Positions 53,127 to 60,217 of a stretch of DNA of 64,000 nucleotides are shown one piece after another. Both the position numbers and the translations under genes were made by a program. Source of the DNA: an uncultured Prevotella sp. GTDB lineage: Bacteria; Bacteroidota; Bacteroidia; Bacteroidales; Bacteroidaceae. Each line of letters starts with the position of its first letter. Within the stretch, counting starts at the first letter, position 1. The DNA lies in the NCBI GenBank assembly GCA_946402275.1, contig CAMIVY010000004.1:110240-174239 (forward strand), given 5' to 3'. Below the pieces are notes generated by a model, which was not told the origin of the DNA, did not search any database, and was given only the letters and a program-made list of their open reading frames with translations.

Positions 53127-54889
53127 TATTTGTTTATTTTAGCCCAGGTGTCCTTCAGTCCGACAGTCTTGTTAAATACCAGGTGGTGGACTGTCGAGTC
53201 CAGGTCGGGCGTGAAATATCCAATTCGTTGGAACTGCAGGAAATCGCCGGCTTTCTTCTCTTTGAGGTAGGGCTCTACATAACATTTGTCCAGCACTTTC
53301 AGCGAGTCGGGGTTCAGTAGTTCGCGGAAGTCACGCTCGTCGGCACTAGGATTCTCAATGGAGAACAGGCGGTCGTACAGACGAACCTCAGCTTCTACGG
53401 CATCCTGACAGTTCACCCAGTGCAGAGTCTTTCCCTTGATTTTGCGGTCAGCACCTGGCTGACCACTGCGTGTCTCAGGGTCGTAGGTGGCGTAAATGGT
53501 TGTCACGTTGCCTGCTGCATCTTTGTCACAGGGGTGATTCTCGTCACACTTGATGATATAAGCGTTCTTCAGGCGCACCTCTTTTCCAGGAGCCAGACGT
53601 TGGAATTTCTTCTCGGCCACCTCCATGAAATCGTCTCGCTCTATCCACAACTCACGACTGAAGGTAATCTTATGTGTTCCGTCAGCCTCGTTCTCAGGGT
53701 TGTTAATGGCTTCCATCTCTTCAGTTTTACCCTCTGGATAGTTGGTGATGACAAGTTTCACAGGGTTCAGTACGGCGCTTACGCGGCAGGCCTTCTTGTT
53801 CAGGTCGTCACGGACGCTAGCTTCCAGAAGTGCATAGTCGTTCAGGGCGTCAAACTTGGTGTAGCCGATAGAATCGATGAAATTGCGAACGCTTTGGGAA
53901 GAGTAGCCACGACGGCGCATGCCACATACTGTAGGCATTCGTGGATCGTCCCATCCGTTTACCAGTTTCTCGTCAACCAGTGCCTTCAGTTTACGTTTTG
54001 ACATCACGGTATAGGTCAGGTTCAGACGGTTGAACTCAATCTGGCGGGTACCGTCGTAATGGTTCATGATGTCGGGGTTGTAATTGGCTGCCTTGCCCTC
54101 AACCTGCTGCTCTTTGATGTATTCGCGCAGCAACTCTACAAATTTGTCATAGAGAGGGCGGTGAGGAACGAATTCCAGTGTGCAGATGGAGTGGGTAACT
54201 CCCTCGAAATAGTCTGACTGTCCATGGGCAAAGTCGTACATGGGGTAGCAATGCCACTTCGTTCCTGTGCGGTGGTGTGGAATCTGGATAATGCGGTAGA
54301 TGATTGGATCGCGAAAGTGCATATTCGGATTAGCCATGTCCAGCTTGGCACGCAGCACCATGCTTCCCTCTACAGCTTCGGGGGTGTTCATTTGGTTGAA
54401 AAGGCGTAGATTCTCCTCAATAGGACGGTCTCGGAACGGACTTGGTCGTCCTGGCTGGGTGGGTGTGCCTTTTTGCTCGGCTATCTGCTCTGAGGTTTGC
54501 TCGTCCACATAGGCCAATCCTTTATTGATGAGCCATACAGCAAAGTCCCACAGTTTCTCAAAATAGTCGGAAGCATAGTAGATATTCTCCCAATGGAAAC
54601 CGAGCCATTTGATGTCACTCATGATATTTTCTACATATTCAGTATTCTCTTTAGTGGGGTTGGTGTCGTCAAAACGCAGGTTGCAGACACCGCCAAATTC
54701 CTCTGCCACACCAAAGTCCATGCATATTGCTTTTGCATGTCCAATGTGAATATATCCATTAGGTTCTGGTGGGAATCGGGTCTGAATTCGTCCACCATTC
54801 TTGCCTTCTGCTAAATCTTCTTTAACCATCTGCTCAACGAAGCTCAAGCTTTTTTTCTCTTCGTTTGCAGCAATATTCTGTTCTTCCAT
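53126..54889 (-). CDS. glnS: glutamine--tRNA ligase
   Basis: 587 residues from ATG 54889 (MEEQNIAANEEKK). The frame stays open 45 codons upstream, but that stretch crosses the promoter and is not conserved. Class I synthetase: PPEPNGYIHIGHAKAI (HIGH), FDDTNPTKEN, and VMSKRKL (KMSKS equivalent) near 285, then the two beta-barrel anticodon-binding domains. Charges tRNA-Gln directly. First gene of glnS-TPR-dedA with a full promoter at 54915-54946. Confidence 0.96.
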   Translation of the reverse strand: MEEQNIAANEEKKSLSFVEQMVKEDLAEGKNGGRIQTRFPPEPNGYIHIGHAKAICMDFGVAEEFGGVCNLRFDDTNPTKENTEYVENIMSDIKWLGFHWENIYYASDYFEKLWDFAVWLINKGLAYVDEQTSEQIAEQKGTPTQPGRPSPFRDRPIEENLRLFNQMNTPEAVEGSMVLRAKLDMANPNMHFRDPIIYRIIQIPHHRTGTKWHCYPMYDFAHGQSDYFEGVTHSICTLEFVPHRPLYDKFVELLREYIKEQQVEGKAANYNPDIMNHYDGTRQIEFNRLNLTYTVMSKRKLKALVDEKLVNGWDDPRMPTVCGMRRRGYSSQSVRNFIDSIGYTKFDALNDYALLEASVRDDLNKKACRVSAVLNPVKLVITNYPEGKTEEMEAINNPENEADGTHKITFSRELWIERDDFMEVAEKKFQRLAPGKEVRLKNAYIIKCDENHPCDKDAAGNVTTIYATYDPETRSGQPGADRKIKGKTLHWVNCQDAVEAEVRLYDRLFSIENPSADERDFRELLNPDSLKVLDKCYVEPYLKEKKAGDFLQFQRIGYFTPDLDSTVHHLVFNKTVGLKDTWAKINK

Positions 54890-54914
54890 ATTATATATAA
54901 TGTGTAATTTTTTG

Positions 54915-54946
54915 CAAAGGTACGAATAAGCGAGGAAAATCCCAAA
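54915..54946 (-). promoter_or_regulatory. promoter of glnS
   Basis: Minus strand TTTG (54946-54943), 20 bases, TACCTTTG (54922-54915). Leader near 20 bases. Confidence 0.75.
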
Positions 54947-54947
54947 A

Positions 54948-55018
54948 TATTTTTGAGAATTTTCGAACGAGGAATACCTAAGACTTAAGGTGAGAGGTTC
55001 TGCAAATTGAACCGTTAA
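54948..55018 (+). other. sequence related to the sRNA candidate, degenerate copy
   Basis: AATACCTAAGACTTAAGGTGAGA (54973-54995 with a 3-base insertion relative to the copy) matches AATACCTAA..TTAGGTGAGA at 55126-55145, both followed by a hairpin; here GGTTC / GAACC (54996-55000 and 55009-55013). A TATTTTTG box at 54948-54955 precedes it but there is no matching TTTG and no T-tract, so it may be a decayed copy or half of a two-part RNA. This stretch lies in the 345-bp gap between glnS and mltG. Confidence 0.45.
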
Positions 55019-55050
55019 ACCCAAAATATGTTATAAAACATATAAAAATA

Positions 55051-55082
55051 TTTGCGTAATTGATTTAAATCAAATAATTTTG
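55051..55082 (+). promoter_or_regulatory. promoter of a candidate small RNA
   Basis: TTTG (55051-55054), 20 bases, TAATTTTG (55075-55082). No ORF follows on this strand; a terminator lies at 55145-55178. Confidence 0.75.
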
Positions 55083-55088
55083 CACTCG

Positions 55089-55178
55089 TTATCCTGAATA
55101 CAATCTTTTTACCTTAAAGAAAACTAATACCTAATTTAGGTGAGATGCCTTCCGCTGTGAAGTGGGTGGCATTTTTTT
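55089..55178 (+). ncRNA. candidate small RNA of about 90 nt
   Basis: Bounded by a consensus promoter and an intrinsic terminator, with no start codon followed by an open frame of any length. A small hairpin ACCTAA / TTAGGT (55129-55141) precedes the terminator stem. The AATACCTAA..TTAGGTGAGA portion recurs 153 bp upstream. I cannot assign it to a known RNA family; Bacteroidales-1 and 6S-like RNAs of this phylum are the first to compare. Confidence 0.55.
55145..55178 (+). terminator. intrinsic terminator of the sRNA candidate
   Basis: Stem ATGCC-T-TCCGCT / AGTGGG-T-GGCAT (one mismatch, G.U pairs), 4-base loop, then seven T. Confidence 0.8.
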
Positions 55179-55234
55179 ATGTAATTATCTTCTGCTGCAT
55201 CATGCCCTTAAAGTAAGATCCTTTTTTCATTGCC

Positions 55235-56266
55235 TTATTGTATGCCTCTTTCGTTAAGTGCTTTTGTGTATTTTTCTGCATTTTTCAAGTGCTCCTGATA
55301 GGTACGCGCAAAATTATGAGTACCCGAGAAGTCCTCCTTGGCACACATGTATAGATAGTCGTGGGAAACGTAGTTCAAAACAGCGTCAATACCCTTGATA
55401 CTGGCTATCTTGATGGGGCCGGGAGGTAATCCTTCGTTGCGGTAGGTGTTGAAAGGACTGTCAGTGTCCAGCAATTTATTGTAGATACGTCTCAGTTCAA
55501 ACTTCTTCAGTGCAAATTTGATGGTTGGATCAGCTTGGAGAGGCATTCCCGACTTTAGACGGTTCAGGTACATACCTGCTATCATGGGCTTTTCAGCATT
55601 GTTCGATGTCTCCTCGTCAATGATGCTTGCCAGTGTGCATACCTCGTTGGGTGTCATTTGCATCTGGGTCGCCTTGGCCTCCCTGTCGCCCTGCCAGAAG
55701 CGGTCGTGCTCCTTCTGCATACGTTCCAGTAAGTCGTCGATATCCATGTTCCAATATACGTCGTAGGTGTTAGGCACGAACATGGCGGCAATGGTGCAGG
55801 TATCGTAACCCATTTTCTGACAGACCTCCTCGCTAGTCAGTGCTTCTGCGATGGTGGCAGAATCGAGCATCAACTTATGGGAGAGGATAGCGGCTAGCCG
55901 GTCCATAGTGCGAGCCTCAGGAATGGTCAGCCTCAGGCTGGTCTGTCGTCCGCTTTTCAGTTTGCGATAAATGGTGATAGCTCCCTCGCCAGGCTCAATG
56001 GCGTAACGTCCAGTGCGGATGTGTTCTCCGTAACTGCTATGACGTATCAGCATGTTTAGCGTGGTCGTGCCAATTAACTTACCGAAGGGTTGTATCTTTG
56101 CGACAACCGAGTCTTGGGTGTCGTCTGCGTCAATATACACATATTGTGTCGTGTCGGCATTCAATACGGGCGAGAAAGCGTAATATATGGTAAGTCCGAA
56201 AATCAGCAAGAGTCCGCAGACAGCTATTTTCAAGTGGGTGTGAGGGGCTATTTTCATTTTTTTCAT
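55235..56266 (-). CDS. mltG: endolytic murein transglycosylase
   Basis: 343 residues. One N-terminal membrane helix (12-31), a LysM-like/YceG N-terminal subdomain (YVYIDADDTQDSVVAKI, RTGRYAIEPGEGAITIYRKLKSG) and the catalytic part with FVPNTYDVYWN near 163, CTLASIIDEET at 210-220 carrying the catalytic Glu, MIAGMYLNRLKSGMPLQADPTI and EGLPPGPIKIASIKGIDAVLN. Cleaves nascent glycan strands in the periplasm and limits peptidoglycan chain length. Own -7 box at 56290-56297; divergent from malQ. Confidence 0.94.
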   Translation of the reverse strand: MKKMKIAPHTHLKIAVCGLLLIFGLTIYYAFSPVLNADTTQYVYIDADDTQDSVVAKIQPFGKLIGTTTLNMLIRHSSYGEHIRTGRYAIEPGEGAITIYRKLKSGRQTSLRLTIPEARTMDRLAAILSHKLMLDSATIAEALTSEEVCQKMGYDTCTIAAMFVPNTYDVYWNMDIDDLLERMQKEHDRFWQGDREAKATQMQMTPNEVCTLASIIDEETSNNAEKPMIAGMYLNRLKSGMPLQADPTIKFALKKFELRRIYNKLLDTDSPFNTYRNEGLPPGPIKIASIKGIDAVLNYVSHDYLYMCAKEDFSGTHNFARTYQEHLKNAEKYTKALNERGIQ

Positions 56267-56289
56267 TCTTTCTTTTAATTATTTGGGTG

Positions 56290-56297
56290 CAAAGTTA
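56290..56297 (-). promoter_or_regulatory. -7 box of mltG
   Basis: TAACTTTG on the minus strand, 23 bases before the ATG. Confidence 0.55.
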
Positions 56298-56319
56298 CTA
56301 AAAACTAAATAAAAAATGC

Positions 56320-56327
56320 TATCTTTG
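56320..56327 (+). promoter_or_regulatory. -7 box of malQ; decides the start
   Basis: TATCTTTG. The in-frame ATG at 56316 overlaps the box, so the ATG at 56346 is preferred. Confidence 0.6.
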
Positions 56328-56345
56328 CAGAAAAGTTCTAAGCAG

Positions 56346-58961
56346 ATGAAACTAAAATTCACAATACGATATAGAACCTCCTGGGGCGAGAGCCTGCATG
56401 TGCTCATTGCTTTTCATAGTAAGGACGGCATAGCGCGCCAGCAGAACCTGCTAATGCAGACAGAGGATGGCGAGTTGTGGACGCTGGAGACCGCCGCTCT
56501 AGTGGGTCGCCAGCATCTTCTCTCCCATATTGTTTATAGCTATCAGGTGGAGAATGGCGAGAACCAGGTGCTCCGCAAAGAATGGGATATGGTGCCGCGC
56601 CTCTACTATTTCGATATGTCGAAGGATTATATTTTTCCCGATCAGTGGCGTGATAGTCCATTGCCTTACCATCTTTACAGCAATGCTTATCGGACTACGG
56701 TTTTCGCTCGTCGTAACGAACAGGTGGAGGTTGCCCAGCTGCCATTGTTCCGTCGGACCATCGTGTTTAGGGTTTCCGCTCCGCAACTGAAAGAGGGTCA
56801 GGTTGTAGCCGTCTGTGGCTCCCATCCAGCCATCGGTTCCTGGAATGCCTCCCGCTATCTGCAGATGCAGTATGTCGGACAGCATGAGTGGATGTTGACA
56901 GTCAATGCCTTGGGATGGCTGATGCCTATTGAATATAAATATGTGGTGGTTGACGAGCAGACACATGCCTTGCTGAAATGGGAGGAAGGCGACAACCGTG
57001 TGGTCAGCGATGAGGTGAACGACGGTCAGGTGTTGGTGCTCTATGGCGAGCCGCTACGCTTGTGTGAGGACACGTGGAGGGCTGCCGGTGTTGTCGTTCC
57101 CGTTTTCTCGCTGCGTAGTGAGCATAGCTATGGTGTGGGCGACTTCGGTGATCTGCGCCGCTTGGTTGATTGGGCAGTTGCTACAGGCATGAAGTTCATT
57201 CAGGTGCTGCCAGTCAACGATACTACCATTTCCCACCAGTGGGGCGACTCTTGTCCTTACAATATCGTCAGTGCCTTTGCCCTGCATCCTCACTATGTAG
57301 ATTTGGAGGCGGCAGGACTCCTGCGTTCCAAGACGGTGATGACTCAGTTTCTACGCCGTCGCCAGGAGCTCAACGCGCTTCCCATCAGCGATTATGAAGC
57401 GGTGGACCGTGTAAAATCTGAATACCTGCAGCAGCTCTTTGCCGAGCAGGGCAAGACGGTGATGGCTTCCAAGGAGTTCCAGACGTTCGTGGCTGACAAC
57501 GAGAAATGGCTGAAACCATACGCTGACTGGCAAATGAGAAATGAAAATGAAGAATTGAAAGAATGTAATTCCTCGTTTGTCTATTTCGTCCAGTTCCTGC
57601 TCCATCAGCAACTGAAGGCTGCTGCCGACTATGCCCGCGAGAAGGGTGTTGTGTTGAAAGGTGACCTGCCCATCGGTGTCCATCGTGACAGCGTGGATAT
57701 ACAACAGTATCCACAACTATTCAACCTCGACTCCACGGCGGGCGCTCCTCCCGACGGTTCGTCGATGCTGGGCTATAACTGGGGCATTCCCACCTATCGT
57801 TGGAGCGATGAGCTCGTGGCATGGTTCCGTCGTCGCATGAAGCACATGGAACAGTATTTTGACGCCCTGCGTGTTGACCATATTCTGGGATTCTTCCGCA
57901 TTTGGGAGATTCCCGACCATGCTATCAGCGGGCTGTTAGGCCATTTTTCGCCAGCCTTGCCATTGACAGTTGATGAGATAGAGTATTTCGGACTGCCTTT
58001 CCGTAAGGAACTCTATACCCGCCCGTTCATCAATGACCGCCAGTTGGATCGGCTCTTCGGTGTCCATGCTCAGTATGTGCGCGACCATTTCCTGGTGAGT
58101 AAGGCTTACAACTTATATGACTTGAAGGACGACTTTAACACTCAGCGTAAGGTGGCTGCCTATTTTGGCGACCGCCGAGATGAAAACAGTCTGTGGATTC
58201 GCGATGGTCTGATGCGCCTTATCAGCAATGTGCTGTTTGTTGAGGATCCTCGTCAGCCCGACATGTACCATCCACGCATCGGTGTCATCAACGAGCCCGT
58301 CTTTGATGTGCTCAGCAGTGAGGAAAAGGATGCTTTCGTACGCTTGTACAACAACTTTTTCTATCAGCGCCACTCATTCTTCTGGGGTCAGCAGGCCCTG
58401 AAGCGTCTGCCTGCCGTCATGAAAGAGTCGAGAATGCTGCTTTGTGCCGAAGACTTGGGCATGTTGCCCGATTGCGTGGAACCCGTACTCGACCAATTGC
58501 GCGTTCTGACACTTGAGATACAGCAGCAACCCAAACAACATGGCTTTGAATATGCCCATCTGGAGGCAAACCCCATCCGCTCTGTTTGCACTATTTCCAC
58601 TCATGACATGCCATCGTTGCGTCTTTGGTGGCAAGAGAATCCTGAGCGTCGCCAGCGCTATTATGTCACCATGTTGCAGAAGGAGGGTAGGGCGCCGGAG
58701 CAGTTGCCTGCCCACTTGGCTGAGGAGATTATCGCCCGCCATCTCTACTGTCCTTCCATGCTCTGCCTGCTCTCGTTGCAGGACTGGCTGGCGATGGATG
58801 GCGAACTACGCTCTAAGTTGCCACAATACGAGCGTATCAACACGCCCAGCGACCCCTATAACCATTGGCAGTATCGCATGCACCTTACCATCGAGGAACT
58901 ACTTGCCGCTACTAAATATAATAATAAGGTGAAAACGATGATTCAACGTTCCAAACGGTAA
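56346..58961 (+). CDS. malQ: 4-alpha-glucanotransferase with N-terminal starch-binding domains
   Basis: 871 residues from ATG 56346 (MKLKFTIRYRTSWGE). Two CBM20-like modules come first (residues 1-110 and about 125-240, the second with VVAVCGSHPAIGSWNAS), then a GH77 catalytic domain: PVFSLRSEHSYGVGDFGDL, QVLPVNDTT, DLPIGVHRDSVD, FNLDSTAGAPPDGSS, nucleophile Asp in ALRVDHILGFFRIWEIP, acid/base Glu in CAEDLG, and STHDMPSLRLWWQ. Disproportionates maltodextrins in the cytoplasm, for glycogen and starch use. A 28-bp heptamer tract (57531-57558) lies in the catalytic domain at about residue 396-405. Translationally coupled to gph. Confidence 0.94.
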   Translation: MKLKFTIRYRTSWGESLHVLIAFHSKDGIARQQNLLMQTEDGELWTLETAALVGRQHLLSHIVYSYQVENGENQVLRKEWDMVPRLYYFDMSKDYIFPDQWRDSPLPYHLYSNAYRTTVFARRNEQVEVAQLPLFRRTIVFRVSAPQLKEGQVVAVCGSHPAIGSWNASRYLQMQYVGQHEWMLTVNALGWLMPIEYKYVVVDEQTHALLKWEEGDNRVVSDEVNDGQVLVLYGEPLRLCEDTWRAAGVVVPVFSLRSEHSYGVGDFGDLRRLVDWAVATGMKFIQVLPVNDTTISHQWGDSCPYNIVSAFALHPHYVDLEAAGLLRSKTVMTQFLRRRQELNALPISDYEAVDRVKSEYLQQLFAEQGKTVMASKEFQTFVADNEKWLKPYADWQMRNENEELKECNSSFVYFVQFLLHQQLKAAADYAREKGVVLKGDLPIGVHRDSVDIQQYPQLFNLDSTAGAPPDGSSMLGYNWGIPTYRWSDELVAWFRRRMKHMEQYFDALRVDHILGFFRIWEIPDHAISGLLGHFSPALPLTVDEIEYFGLPFRKELYTRPFINDRQLDRLFGVHAQYVRDHFLVSKAYNLYDLKDDFNTQRKVAAYFGDRRDENSLWIRDGLMRLISNVLFVEDPRQPDMYHPRIGVINEPVFDVLSSEEKDAFVRLYNNFFYQRHSFFWGQQALKRLPAVMKESRMLLCAEDLGMLPDCVEPVLDQLRVLTLEIQQQPKQHGFEYAHLEANPIRSVCTISTHDMPSLRLWWQENPERRQRYYVTMLQKEGRAPEQLPAHLAEEIIARHLYCPSMLCLLSLQDWLAMDGELRSKLPQYERINTPSDPYNHWQYRMHLTIEELLAATKYNNKVKTMIQRSKR
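57531..57558 (+). repeat. heptamer tract in malQ
   Basis: Four 7-base units: CAAATGA, GAAATGA, AAATGAA, GAATTGA. Encodes QMRNENEELK in a region that is a loop/insertion before FVYFVQFLLHQQL. Similar in sense to tract 2 of the S9 peptidase gene (MRNEKLE). Confidence 0.65.
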
Positions 58962-59605
58962 TGTACAAAGTCTTTATTTTTGATCTCGACGGAACCTTGC
59001 TCGATACTCTGCAAGATTTGGCCAATTCCGTTAATTATGCTTTGCGCCAGCATGCAATGCCTGAACATTCATTAGACGACATCCGCCGTTTCGTGGGAAA
59101 TGGTGTGCGCCTGCTCATGGAGCGTGCCGTGCCCAATGGTGCGGGGAATCCCCAGTTCGAGGCAGCCTTTGCTACCTTTCGCCAGTATTATATGGAGCAC
59201 TCGCTCGACACTACCCGTCCTTACGACGGTATTCCCGAACTGCTCCGTGCCCTGAAGCAGAGAGGTTGTCGTCTGGCTGTTGTCAGCAATAAGATGATGG
59301 CTGCCACCCAGGAACTCTGTGCCCATTTCTTCCCCGAGATAGAAGTGGCTATCGGCGAGCATGAAGCCGAGGGTATCCGCAAGAAGCCTGCCCCCGATAC
59401 CGTCTGCGAAGCCCTGCGCCAGCTGGGGTGCGACAAGCATGGAGCTGTCTATGTCGGTGACAGCGATGTTGACATCATGACGGCGCGTAATAGTGGACTG
59501 CCCTGTGTCAGCGTGCTTTGGGGGTTCCGCGACCGACAGTTCCTGACAGCCCACGGCGCCACTACCTTCGTCAGTCATCCCAGCGAGTTGTTAGGTTTAC
59601 TGTGA
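58961..59605 (+). CDS. gph: HAD family phosphatase, phosphoglycolate phosphatase-like
   Basis: 214 residues. HAD motif I FDLDGTLLDTLQDL (nucleophile Asp9 and Asp11), motif II VVSNK near 108, motif III KKPAPDT near 145 and motif IV VGDSDVDIMTA near 166, with an alpha-helical cap after motif I. Typical Gph/PGP length. It dephosphorylates phosphoglycolate or related small phosphates. Start overlaps the malQ stop (TAATG). Confidence 0.88.
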   Translation: MYKVFIFDLDGTLLDTLQDLANSVNYALRQHAMPEHSLDDIRRFVGNGVRLLMERAVPNGAGNPQFEAAFATFRQYYMEHSLDTTRPYDGIPELLRALKQRGCRLAVVSNKMMAATQELCAHFFPEIEVAIGEHEAEGIRKKPAPDTVCEALRQLGCDKHGAVYVGDSDVDIMTARNSGLPCVSVLWGFRDRQFLTAHGATTFVSHPSELLGLL

Positions 59606-59726
59606 TGAATTCCTGACGACCTCCAGCCCAACGGTTTCAAAGGTAAAACGAAACTACAACTGTTACAACGTGTATTTCAACGAATGCTTACTGTCCAAAC
59701 ACCTTCCGATTTTATAATTTTTTGAC

Positions 59727-59770
59727 AAAAAAAAGAACCTCCCCGCTTCATTTCCGCAGGAGGAGGCTCT
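59727..59770 (-). terminator. intrinsic terminator on the minus strand
   Basis: Read on the minus strand: AGAGCCTCC (59770-59762), loop, GGAGGTTCT (59742-59734), then eight T (59734-59727). All nine positions pair, one as G.U. Confidence 0.75.
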
Positions 59771-59852
59771 GTCCGTCAGAGTGCACGATAGGGTCAGTTC
59801 TGCTGTGAACTCTATCCTTATTGGTCAGGGTGAATCATCTCCTGTCCCTGAT
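59762..59852 (-). ncRNA. candidate structured RNA or long structured 3' UTR
   Basis: Three further hairpins stack before the minus-strand terminator: CTCTG/CAGAG (59767-59781), GATAG/CTATC enclosing AGTTC/GAACT (59787-59816) and TCAGGG/CCCTGA (59825-59851). No promoter box was found just upstream on this strand, so it may be the tail of the BspA-like transcript rather than an independent RNA. The gph-peptide gap (59606-60042, 437 bp) holds only this, a second hairpin at 59902 and no convincing ORF. Confidence 0.4.
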
Positions 59853-59901
59853 GTTCCTTATAATATTCTTTGAGCCGTTAGTATCTTTGCCATAGAAAGC
59901 C

Positions 59902-59933
59902 AATAAAAGCAGGCCCAACGGTCTGCTTTTATT
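59902..59933. terminator. long hairpin, possible terminator
   Basis: 14-bp stem AATAAAAGCAGGCC / GGTCTGCTTTTATT (one G.U), 4-base loop CAAC. A and T at the base of the stem would allow termination on either strand. Confidence 0.55.
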
Positions 59934-60042
59934 AAAGTTTAATATAGATGCGATGTCATCACAGCACCATAAGCGAGATTGCCCTTCCCTGTCTAGAGAA
60001 TATACGAAAGAGCGCAGAGAGTTGCACATCTGGATGTCTGGA

Positions 60043-60168
60043 CTACCACTGTTCGTCGGTTACTTCGTCTTGATTAATAATCATCGACGTGTTGAGCAAT
60101 GTGGAATGCGTATTTACGAAATATATCATCATAGATGGCTTGATGTATTTCTTCTTATCTGGTTTCAT
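60043..60168 (-). CDS. 41-residue peptide of the KKYIKPSM type
   Basis: Short gene starting MKPDKKKYIKPSMMIYF and ending DEVTDEQW. The order (basic start, K-Y-I/M-K-P-x-M, a hydrophobic/Ser-Thr middle THSTLLNTSMI, acidic C-terminus ending in Trp) is a pattern I associate with many small unannotated Prevotella and Bacteroides proteins that begin K-x-Y-x-K-P. It lies 49 bp downstream of the BspA-like gene on the same strand, with no promoter box of its own, so it is probably co-transcribed. Function unknown; a signalling or modified peptide precursor is only a guess. Confidence 0.55.
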   Translation of the reverse strand: MKPDKKKYIKPSMMIYFVNTHSTLLNTSMIINQDEVTDEQW

Positions 60169-60217
60169 GTTGAATGAATCTTACTGTTTATAATGTTATG
60201 AAGCACTCTTAGTTTTA

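Noticed and set aside
53420..54001. 193-codon open frame opposite glnS
   Set aside because: Shadow of the conserved synthetase frame; no promoter, no recognisable domain.
54890..55024. N-terminal extension of glnS to 55024
   Set aside because: The extra 45 codons cross a full promoter (54915-54946) and the RNA-like element; the ATG at 54889 gives the normal protein.
59835..60029. 64-codon open frame on the minus strand before the peptide gene
   Set aside because: Runs through the long hairpin at 59902 and part of the structured region; composition and content do not look like a protein, and the overlap with the hairpins explains the open frame poorly but sufficiently.
59953..60177. 74-codon open frame on the plus strand
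   Set aside because: Overlaps the better supported 41-codon peptide gene on the other strand and has no promoter or family pattern.
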